The notes below the pieces were generated by a model. That model saw only the letters and a program-made list of their open reading frames with translations, was not told the origin of the DNA and did not search any database. This document shows, in pieces, positions 1 to 5,747 of a DNA stretch of 5,888 nt. The translations under genes and the position numbers were made by a program. The number at the start of each line of letters is the position of its first letter. The stretch's first letter is position 1. This DNA comes from Pseudomonadota bacterium (GTDB lineage: Bacteria; Desulfobacterota; Desulfobulbia; Desulfobulbales; JAGXFP01): contig DAOVJK010000205.1 of assembly GCA_030673265.1 (NCBI GenBank), positions 1 to 5,888 on the forward strand. The letters are read 5' to 3'.

Positions 1-2
1 GC

Positions 3-92
3 CTGCTGCCGACCATGCTTGTTTTTTCTGCACTGAGTGGCCTGGCCACCTACATTTTTCTCAGGCGCAAGCAGATCCTGGCCGGTCAGTAA
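3..92 (+). CDS. C-terminal end of a membrane protein (partial)
   Basis: The plus-strand frame is open from the window edge to a TAA at 90-92 and gives 29 residues. About 18 mostly hydrophobic residues (around LVFSALSGLATYIFL) are followed by a basic tail, RRKQILAGQ. This is the usual look of a last transmembrane helix with a positively charged cytoplasmic end, for example in a transporter or permease. The family cannot be named from so little sequence. The gene runs towards the terminator at 206-235 and is probably the transcript that terminator ends. Confidence 0.5.
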   Translation: MLPTMLVFSALSGLATYIFLRRKQILAGQ

Positions 93-102
93 CCAGCCCT
101 TT

Positions 103-184
103 GGTCTAGCCCGCATATTTCACCAGTCTAAATGCCCGATTGCGAAACGCTCGACAGGTAGAGTATCAGGCTAGCTCGCAGACC
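103..184 (+). other. Long-range inverted repeat in intergenic DNA, possible structured 3' RNA
   Basis: GGTCTAGCC at 103-111 can pair with GGCTAG (169-174) and, after a short unpaired CTCGC, with AGACC (180-184). This closes a region of about 80 bases that lies just upstream of the terminator hairpin on the same strand. It may be a folded 3' untranslated region or a small RNA ending at the terminator, or a mobile-element remnant. I see no coding sequence in it that I trust. Confidence 0.25.
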
Positions 185-205
185 AGCGACAACAAGAGAC
201 AGACG

Positions 206-235
206 GGGCCTTGCTTAATCAGCAAGGCCCTTTTT
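206..235 (+). terminator. Strong intrinsic (Rho-independent) terminator
   Basis: A perfect 10-bp stem, GGGCCTTGCT with AGCAAGGCCC, encloses the five-base loop TAATC and is followed directly by TTTTT. In the plus direction it fits an intrinsic terminator for the gene ending at 92. On the minus strand the same hairpin lies 6 bp past the end of the cupin-like gene (stop at 242) but has no T-run after it. It may therefore also weakly end or stabilise the converging transcript. Confidence 0.85.
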
Positions 236-241
236 CAGATA

Positions 242-562
242 TTATTCACCTATGTCGATATTTACCGGCGACCAATACATCTGGACGACAAAAGAAATCT
301 CCGGATTGGCTGGGAACAAGGCAAATGCGTCGCCTTCGACTAACAGGACTTGATCTCCGGCTTCGATCTCGTTTTCCGCCCCTGCTGTTTTAAGAGTACC
401 CACGCCCTTCAAGACCGTAATTCAAAGCTCACCATCAGACACCGGCCACAATGAGACCTGACTTTTACAGGGTACTTCAAGAACCTGGGTTCTTGATTGC
501 GTTTGCGCAGCTATCTCTCTGGCCGTTCTTTCGACAAATTGGCTGTTCTTCCAAATTTCCAT
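242..562 (-). pseudogene. Small cupin-like protein interrupted by in-frame UGA (nonsense mutation or selenocysteine)
   Basis: Reading the minus strand from ATG (562-560) to TAA (244-242) gives 106 residues with one internal TGA at codon 47 (424-422). Protein-like sequence continues in frame on both sides. It begins MEIWKNSQFVERTAREI. After the TGA comes ITVLKGVGTL, then EIEAGDQVLLVEGDAFALF, the glycine-rich beta-strand rhythm of a single-domain cupin (RmlC-like) barrel. The usual metal-binding histidines of the cupin motifs are absent, so it is probably not a classic metal-dependent cupin. AAGGA lies 9 bases before the ATG, a good ribosome site. The gene starts 54 bp after pepN on the same strand with no terminator between, so it is probably co-transcribed. 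A TGG to TGA change in a tryptophan codon is the simplest reading; selenocysteine insertion is the alternative. The family assignment is from pattern only. Confidence 0.6.
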
Positions 563-616
563 AAGCTCTATTCCTTGGGGCCGGCGAGATTAGGCCTCAA
601 ATCCCATCATTTAAGA

Positions 617-3280
617 TTATTGACCCAGGGTCCGGGAAACGACCTCGTACAGATCGCTTGAGATCTTATCGGTCTGCAGGATCTTTTCCAGCTGGGCTTT
701 GACCAAATCCTGCCGCGCCCCGTTAAAGCGGCGCCAGCGCCCGAAACAGCCAGCAATTCGGGCTGCGGTCTGGGGATTAAGCCGGTCCAGGGCGACAATC
801 TGCTCGGCCATGAATTCATATCCCGAGCCGTCGTTCTGATTGAACGCCAGCGGGTTGCCCATCGCGAAAGAACCGAGCAAGGCCCGGACCCGGTTGGGAT
901 TTTTGAAGACAAAGGCCGGGTGATCCAGCAGATCTTTGACCATGGCCAGGGTCTCTGGCTTGGGAACGGTGGCCTGCACCGCCAGCCACTTATCCATGAC
1001 CAGCGGATCTTCCTGCCACTTTTCTGCAAAACTGGCCAGTACGGCAGCAGCGCAAGCCGAACCACCATGGACCATAATCCGTAAGGCGGCCAACTCATCG
1101 GTCATATTATCGGCTGAACGATACTGCGCCAGGCTAAGCTCGTCTGCTGCCGGGTCTCCGGAGACCGCCAGATAGGCCAGGCAGATGTTTTTCAGGGCGC
1201 GGCGCCCGGACAAGTCAGGATCATACCGATACGGTTCGCTCTGCCGGTTCTCGGCCAAGCAGACCTTGAAATCCTCCCGCAAAGCTGCCGCCAGATTCCG
1301 GCGGGCAAACTCCCGGGCCCCATGGATGGCTTCGACCTCGATCACCTCACAAAACTCGGCCAGATAGCCTTCCGAGGGCAGGGTCAGGAGCTGGGCCAGA
1401 TAGGCAGGATCAAGGCGCTCCCGGTCGGCCAGAACTGCGCGGTAGACCCCGATGAATTCCTGATCGGCTACCATCTCCCGACCATGCAGATAATCATCGA
1501 TGAGCAGGCCGATCTTGCGGACCGCCAGAATCTGGGCCGCTTCCCAACGGCAGAACGAATCACTATCATGGCCGACAAGCAGGGCCAATTCAGCATCACT
1601 ATAATCATATTCAAGTTTGACCGGGGCCGAAAACCCCCGCAGCAGGGAAGGCGTCGGTGGCTCAGCAATATCTTTAAAGGTGAAACTCTCTTCCTCGGCC
1701 CGTAACTCCAGAAGCCTCGAAAACTCCCCGCCATCGCCATTCTCACCAACCATATTAAGCGGCAGTTGTCGGCCATCACCTGCCAGAAGCCCGATCCTGA
1801 CCGGGATAAGGAAGGGCTCCTTCTCGGTCTGGCCTGGCGTAGCCGGGCAACTCTGCCGGAAAGTCAGAGTGAAAGTCTGGCTGGCCCGATCATGCACCCC
1901 ACTCACCTTTAGCACTGGGGTACCGGCCTGGCGATACCAGTTCATGAACTGGCCAAGTTGCCGGCCACCCGCCTCGGCCATGGCGCCAACAAAATCCTCG
2001 ACGGTGGCAGCCTCGCCGTCATGCCTGGTCAGATAAAGCTGCAACCCGCGCCGGAAAGCATCTTCACCAAGCAGGGTATGGATCATCCGGACCAGCTCCG
2101 AGCCCTTTTCATAGACGGTAATAGTATAGAAATTATTGATCTCGATATATGAGTCAGTCCGGACCGGATGGGCCATCGGCCCCTTATCCTCGGGAAACTG
2201 GTGGCTGCGCAGCACCGTTACATCGCTGATTCTCTTCACCGGCCGCGAGGTCATGTCGGCCGAGAATTCCTGGTCCCGGAAAACGGTCAGACCTTCCTTG
2301 AGACTCAGTTGAAACCAGTCGCGGCAGGTCACCCGGTTGCCGGTCCAGTTGTGAAAATATTCATGGCCGATGACCGCCTCAATATTTTCGTAATCCGTAT
2401 CGGTAGCGGTGGCCGGAGTGGCCAGCACATATTTGGAGTTGAAAACATTAAGCCCCTTGTTCTCCATGGCGCCCATATTGAAATCATCGACCGCCACCAC
2501 CATATACTGGTCCAGATCGTACTCAAGACCGTAGGTCTCTTCATCCCAGGCCATCGCCTTCTGCAAAGATTCCAGGGCGTGGCCGCAACGATCCAGATTA
2601 TGTGGTTCCACGAAAAATTGCAGGGCGATCCGGCGGCCGGAACCGGTGGTGTAAAAATCCTCAACCAGGGAGAGCTGCCCCGCCACCATCGCAAAGAGAT
2701 AACCGGGCTTGGGGAATGGATCCTGCCATTTAACCCAGTGCCGCCCGTCATCGAGATGACCGCCATCGATCCGGTTGCCGTTGGCCAACATGACCGGGTA
2801 CTTCTCCGGATCACCGATCAGGGTCACCTCGAAGCGGCTCAACACATCGGGCCGGTCGGCAAACCAGGTAATCCGCCGGAAGCCCTCCGCCTCACACTGG
2901 GTACAGAGCTTGTGCCCCGATTTGTATAATCCTTCCAGGGCGGTGTTCTGATCAGGATGGATGGTATTCTCGATTTCCAGAACCATCTCCGCAGGCGGGG
3001 TCGTAATGATCAGATGGTTGTCATCAACATTATACAGGTCTGCCTCGAGGAGATCCCCGTTCAAACAGATCCTTTTCAGAGCTAATTCCTGACCATCCAG
3101 AATAAGAGGCAGCCCGCCTTTTTGCCGATCATAATTGGCGCTGATCGTCAACCGTGATTTGACCAGGGTGGTGGCATCATCGAGCTCGAATGTCAGTTCG
3201 GTCCGGCGAATCAGATAGGGGGGGGGCCGGTAGTCGGCCAGATAGATGGTTTGGGGGTTGGCTTCGCTCAAAATTATCAC
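617..3280 (-). CDS. pepN: Aminopeptidase N (M1 family zinc metallopeptidase)
   Basis: This cytosolic enzyme removes N-terminal residues from peptides in the last steps of protein turnover. The 887-residue product is close to the length of E. coli PepN (870). The substrate-binding GAMEN motif is at residues 270-274. The zinc site HEYFH is at 306-310, with the third ligand Glu329 exactly 18 residues on, followed by Tyr390 in NNFYTITVY, matching the transition-state tyrosine. CEAEGFR (129-135) matches the conserved N-terminal anchor region. The layout is an N-terminal beta domain, the thermolysin-like domain (about 200-450), a small beta domain, then a helical C-terminal domain. The start is GTG (3280-3278) with no clear Shine-Dalgarno. 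An in-frame TAA lies five codons upstream, which limits any extension. A TTG three codons inside, with GGGTGAT just before it, is an alternative start. Nothing looks broken. It lies downstream of lexA and upstream of the cupin-like gene. Confidence 0.96.
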   Translation of the reverse strand: MIILSEANPQTIYLADYRPPPYLIRRTELTFELDDATTLVKSRLTISANYDRQKGGLPLILDGQELALKRICLNGDLLEADLYNVDDNHLIITTPPAEMVLEIENTIHPDQNTALEGLYKSGHKLCTQCEAEGFRRITWFADRPDVLSRFEVTLIGDPEKYPVMLANGNRIDGGHLDDGRHWVKWQDPFPKPGYLFAMVAGQLSLVEDFYTTGSGRRIALQFFVEPHNLDRCGHALESLQKAMAWDEETYGLEYDLDQYMVVAVDDFNMGAMENKGLNVFNSKYVLATPATATDTDYENIEAVIGHEYFHNWTGNRVTCRDWFQLSLKEGLTVFRDQEFSADMTSRPVKRISDVTVLRSHQFPEDKGPMAHPVRTDSYIEINNFYTITVYEKGSELVRMIHTLLGEDAFRRGLQLYLTRHDGEAATVEDFVGAMAEAGGRQLGQFMNWYRQAGTPVLKVSGVHDRASQTFTLTFRQSCPATPGQTEKEPFLIPVRIGLLAGDGRQLPLNMVGENGDGGEFSRLLELRAEEESFTFKDIAEPPTPSLLRGFSAPVKLEYDYSDAELALLVGHDSDSFCRWEAAQILAVRKIGLLIDDYLHGREMVADQEFIGVYRAVLADRERLDPAYLAQLLTLPSEGYLAEFCEVIEVEAIHGAREFARRNLAAALREDFKVCLAENRQSEPYRYDPDLSGRRALKNICLAYLAVSGDPAADELSLAQYRSADNMTDELAALRIMVHGGSACAAAVLASFAEKWQEDPLVMDKWLAVQATVPKPETLAMVKDLLDHPAFVFKNPNRVRALLGSFAMGNPLAFNQNDGSGYEFMAEQIVALDRLNPQTAARIAGCFGRWRRFNGARQDLVKAQLEKILQTDKISSDLYEVVSRTLGQ

Positions 3281-3307
3281 CCGGCTTGAAGTTTACGAGA
3301 GTTCAGC

Positions 3308-3324
3308 AAGGGGCTCTCCCCCTT
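3308..3324. other. Small GC-rich hairpin between lexA and pepN
   Basis: AAGGGG (3308-3313) and CCCCTT (3319-3324) form a 6-bp stem around CTCTC. Read on the plus strand it is followed by two more T, a short terminator-like tail, but no plus-strand gene needs it. On the minus strand it falls in the pepN leader, 28 bases before the GTG, without a T-run. It might slow or attenuate read-through from lexA into pepN, or mean nothing. Confidence 0.3.
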
Positions 3325-3447
3325 TTCCGACCTGTGCTCACTTTCATGGGCGAATCTACCGAAAAGCGGACCAGAAGTCCAACCTTTTAGGAGCGGGAGA
3401 GCTTGGCAAAATCAGCTCCAGGGTCTGCCGGAGGATTTCCTGGGCGC

Positions 3448-4086
3448 TCAACTTACGGAGTCGCGCTGGAGACCGACGACCTTGCCCTGGATCAGCACTT
3501 CGCCAAAACCGTAACACTGCGAGGGGTACCGAGGGTTTTCCGGCCGCAGCTCGATGTGGTCGGGCCGCAGGAAAAAACGTTTGACCGTGGCTTCCTCATG
3601 CTCGATCAAGGCCACCACGATTTCGCCGTTCTCAGCATATTGACGGGGTTCGCACAGCACCAGATCGCCCGGCAGGATGCCGGCGCCTTGCATGGAATCA
3701 CCCTTGACCCGCAGGGCAAAGAGATTGTCGCCCCGGTAAATATTGCCGTCGACAATGACCACCCCGTCCCATTCCTGCTGGGCATACAGGGGCAGGCCGG
3801 CCGAGACCCGGCCGACGATGGGTACTTCCCGGAAGCGTTGTCGGGCCGGATGTTGCCGCCCCGGATCTGAATCCGGGGTCAACAACACCAGACTGCGGCC
3901 GTAACGGCCTTGCCGCCGAATATAGCCCTTGGCCTCAAGGACCTTTAGGTACTGCGCCGTCGCCGCATGGCTGATTCCCAGAGCAGCCGCCGCTTGCCGC
4001 AGGCTGGGCGTGGTGCCGTGGCCTTTTATTTCTGCTTCGTAATATTCCAGCACGTGCTGTTGTTTCGGGGTGAGGAGGTTGCGCAT
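3448..4086 (-). CDS. lexA: LexA repressor (SOS regulator, S24 family autoprotease)
   Basis: LexA is a dimeric transcription repressor that cleaves itself when RecA is activated by DNA damage. The 212 residues start with a winged-helix DNA-binding domain (about 1-70: LTPKQQHVLEYY, TTPSLRQAAAALGIS, then TAQYLKVLEAKGYIRR). The latent protease domain follows. It has an Ala96-Gly97 cleavage site in VGRVSAGLPL, the nucleophile Ser131 in VKGDSMQGAGILPGD, and the general-base Lys169 in EEATVKRFF. All catalytic parts are present, so it should be functional. The recognition-helix region (SHAATAQYL) differs from the E. coli counterpart as I recall it, so its operator need not be CTGT-N8-ACAG. TGAGG six bases before the ATG is the ribosome site. 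The 5' end lies inside the intI reading frame, so the two are probably co-transcribed, although lexA may have its own promoter. It could be the main chromosomal LexA or a second, integron-associated copy; the window does not decide this. Confidence 0.95.
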   Translation of the reverse strand: MRNLLTPKQQHVLEYYEAEIKGHGTTPSLRQAAAALGISHAATAQYLKVLEAKGYIRRQGRYGRSLVLLTPDSDPGRQHPARQRFREVPIVGRVSAGLPLYAQQEWDGVVIVDGNIYRGDNLFALRVKGDSMQGAGILPGDLVLCEPRQYAENGEIVVALIEHEEATVKRFFLRPDHIELRPENPRYPSQCYGFGEVLIQGKVVGLQRDSVS

Positions 4087-5482
4087 GGTTTGCCTCAGGA
4101 GTCGGTCGGTCTCGCCTAGATGGGTGGGGTTGTGAGTTCATTAGCCGGTCGGCCGGGCTTTTTACAGCAATACCCGGCCGGTTAAGAACGTGGGTATAGA
4201 TCATGGTGGTCGCGACATCGGCATGTCCGAGGAGTTCCTGGACGGTGCGGATGTCATAGCCATCTTCCAGGAGATGGGTGGCGAAGGAGTGGCGAAATGT
4301 ATGACAACTCCCCTGCCGGGTCGAACCGTTTTCCTGCACGGCCCGTTTTACGGCCTTCTGCAGATTGCTCTCGTCGGCATGGTGGCGACGCACCTTGCCG
4401 CCCCGGGGATCAACCGAGAGATTGGCGGAGGGAAAGACGTACTGCCATCCCCATTCCTGGTTAGCCTTGGGATATTTCCTCGCCAGCGCCGATGGCATAT
4501 AGACTTCACCATGACCAATTCGCAGATCCGCCTCATGAAGCTCCTTGACCCGACGCAGATGTTCCCGCAGGGGTTCCTGAAAACGGTCGGATAAAACGGT
4601 AAGCCGCTGCTTGTCGCCCTTACCGCGCACCAGGAGCTGTTGCCGGGCAAAATCCACGTCCTTGACCCGCAGACGCACGCACTCCATAAGGCGCAACCCA
4701 CTCCCATACAATAGACCCGCCATCAGGCCCAAGGTGCCTTCGAGTGCTTCCAACACTCGATCTACCTCGTCCATGGTAAATACCACCGGCAAGCGCTGGG
4801 GCTTTTTGGGCTTTGCATAAGGGCCGATATCCCCCAGGGGTTTTTCAAGAACTTTAGCATAAAGAAAGACAATGGCATTAAGGGCTTGTCTTTGCGTGTT
4901 CCCAGCCACCTCTCGGGTTGTGGCCAAATATTCAAGATATCTTTTGACATGCTCGGCCCCGGCCGTTTCGGGATCTTGTAATTCAATGAAATTGATATAC
5001 CGGCAGATCCACTCCAAGTAGGTTTTTTCGGTTTTATAGGCATAATGCAGGGTTCTCAGAACGGTTCGTGATTTACCCAACAGGCCTGGACAACGCAAAT
5101 CAACTCCATTAAAATTAGTAGTATCTTTAAAATTCTTCTGAGACGGCAAGCTGGAAAAGACTTTGGGTTGGGAACAAGGCACTGCAGCTGGATCTCTGAG
5201 ACGCACAGGCCAGGGCGTGGCCCATGATAAGATCAAACATTCTCCGAACAACAGGCGGAAGGAATCATTCGCCTGTTCCAGTTGCCATTCCTTATACCTG
5301 TCCTGAGTAACCATGAGGTTCAGGTAAGACTGCACCTCATCACCGGTCAGATTGTTTAAGGGCTGACCTCGGAAGGTTTTTTCGAGATTTTTCACCCAAT
5401 AGAGATAGAACTCAACTATCTTTTTGGATTTCACATGCGATTCAACTGTTGCTCTATACTTTTCCGTCAAGCGCTTATCCAT
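3935..5482 (-). CDS. intI: Integron-type tyrosine recombinase (IntI) with extra N-terminal domain and run-on C-terminus
   Basis: The product recombines attC and attI sites to capture and shuffle gene cassettes. The tyrosine-recombinase residues are all present: Arg264 (GSGLRLMECVRL), a lysine in the GKGDKQR loop (287-293), His394 and Arg397 (HTFRH), His420 (LLGH) and nucleophile Tyr429 (MIYTH). The added segment at about 333-368, with LARKYP, EWGWQYVFPS, SVDPR and RRHH, is the hallmark that separates IntI from XerC/XerD. The normal core-binding domain spans about 140-215. Residues 1-85 look like a second, diverged copy of it, joined by a loop of about 55 residues. At 515 residues the frame is much longer than usual IntI (roughly 320-340). 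The IntI-like part ends near residue 447 (KSPADRL). The last 68 residues are Pro/Arg/His-rich and run out of frame over lexA, so they are probably not native. The start is supported by AAGGGAGG five bases before the ATG. Confidence 0.9.
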   Translation of the reverse strand: MDKRLTEKYRATVESHVKSKKIVEFYLYWVKNLEKTFRGQPLNNLTGDEVQSYLNLMVTQDRYKEWQLEQANDSFRLLFGECLILSWATPWPVRLRDPAAVPCSQPKVFSSLPSQKNFKDTTNFNGVDLRCPGLLGKSRTVLRTLHYAYKTEKTYLEWICRYINFIELQDPETAGAEHVKRYLEYLATTREVAGNTQRQALNAIVFLYAKVLEKPLGDIGPYAKPKKPQRLPVVFTMDEVDRVLEALEGTLGLMAGLLYGSGLRLMECVRLRVKDVDFARQQLLVRGKGDKQRLTVLSDRFQEPLREHLRRVKELHEADLRIGHGEVYMPSALARKYPKANQEWGWQYVFPSANLSVDPRGGKVRRHHADESNLQKAVKRAVQENGSTRQGSCHTFRHSFATHLLEDGYDIRTVQELLGHADVATTMIYTHVLNRPGIAVKSPADRLMNSQPHPSRRDRPTPEANHAQPPHPETTARAGILRSRNKRPRHHAQPAASGGCSGNQPCGDGAVPKGP

Positions 5483-5487
5483 CTTAG

Positions 5488-5495
5488 CCTCCCTT
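5488..5495 (-). promoter_or_regulatory. Ribosome binding site of intI
   Basis: On the minus strand AAGGGAGG is followed by CTAAG and then ATG (5482-5480). This is a near-ideal Shine-Dalgarno at five bases. It fixes the start of the long form of the integrase, so the extra N-terminal domain should be translated. Confidence 0.8.
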
Positions 5496-5527
5496 AAAAA
5501 CCCACAATTACTATGAGCTAGATACGC

Positions 5528-5533
5528 TATAAT
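5528..5533 (+). promoter_or_regulatory. Candidate -10 element (TATAAT) for plus-strand transcription
   Basis: A perfect TATAAT reads on the plus strand about 54 bp before the stub ATG at 5587. The position where a -35 box is expected (5505-5510, CAATTA) is poor. A regulated or weak promoter for the lost divergent gene, or for integron cassettes, is possible. In this AT-rich stretch it may also be chance. Confidence 0.3.
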
Positions 5534-5539
5534 GTTTGC

Positions 5540-5578
5540 ACAATGTAAAGACCATTGTCAATGTTTTATTTACAATGG
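5540..5578. promoter_or_regulatory. Operator-like cluster of ACAATG/CATTGT repeats upstream of intI
   Basis: ACAATG (5540-5545), N7, CATTGT (5553-5558) is a perfect dyad. The second arm is reused as CCATTGT (5552-5558) in a second perfect dyad with ACAATGG (5572-5578) after 13 bases. The repeats overlap a perfect minus-strand TTGACA -35 hexamer (5561-5556) that points towards intI, though no good -10 lies at 16-18 bases from it. A repressor bound here would block intI and anything divergent from it. LexA, encoded right behind intI, is the obvious candidate, but the motif is not one of the LexA boxes I know. Confidence 0.45.
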
Positions 5579-5598
5579 AGAGCATAATGAAAAAATGA
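5577..5598 (+). pseudogene. Stub of a plus-strand gene start (SD-ATG-AAA-AAA-TGA)
   Basis: GGAG at 5577-5580 lies six bases before ATG (5587-5589), which is followed by two Lys codons and a stop formed at 5596-5598. A good ribosome site with a Met-Lys-Lys opening is typical of a real gene start, often of a secreted protein. The frame closes exactly where the 25-bp repeat array begins. I infer that a gene divergent from intI was cut off by an insertion. A chance match or a leader peptide is possible. Confidence 0.3.
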
Positions 5599-5695
5599 AT
5601 CCGCATTTTCCAATAGGTACGGATTCCGCCTATCCCAATAGGTACGGATTCTGCCTATTCCAGTAGGTAGGGATTCCACCTATTCACAATTCAAA
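5596..5695 (+). repeat. Four tandem 25-bp repeats with internal dyads (IS21-end-like)
   Basis: Units start at 5596, 5621, 5646 and 5671, each 25 bp. The core is GGATTCYGCCTATTCC then ARTAGGTAS; the first unit is diverged in its first half and the last unit in its second half. Each middle unit contains CCTAT and RTAGG arms that can pair over four bases, so the array is also a row of small hairpins. Multiple short direct repeats are known at the ends of IS21-family elements, where the transposase binds. The array shares the 11-mer TGCCTATTCCA with the 5772-5859 array. An operator or iteron role is the alternative. Confidence 0.7.
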
Positions 5696-5747
5696 GTCAT
5701 GGCAGAATCGGGAAAACCAAACAAATTTTAAGATCAAAAACATCAAG

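Noticed and set aside
140..393. Two short plus-strand open frames of about 60-67 codons
   Set aside because: They cross the terminator hairpin and run antisense to the cupin-like gene, with no protein-like features.
2168..2929. Long open frame (253 codons) on the plus strand opposite pepN
   Set aside because: It is a shadow of the pepN coding strand; pepN has intact catalytic motifs across this region and the plus frame shows no recognisable domain.
3281..3447. Dedicated pepN promoter (TTGGAC, 17 bases, GTAGAT on the minus strand)
   Set aside because: The match to sigma-70 hexamers is too weak to report as a feature.
4190..4594. Plus-strand open frame opposite the intI catalytic domain
   Set aside because: It lies antisense to the conserved IntI residues and has no domain of its own.
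5596..5695. CRISPR array
   Set aside because: The repeats are directly abutting 25-bp units without unique spacers, and no cas gene is present.
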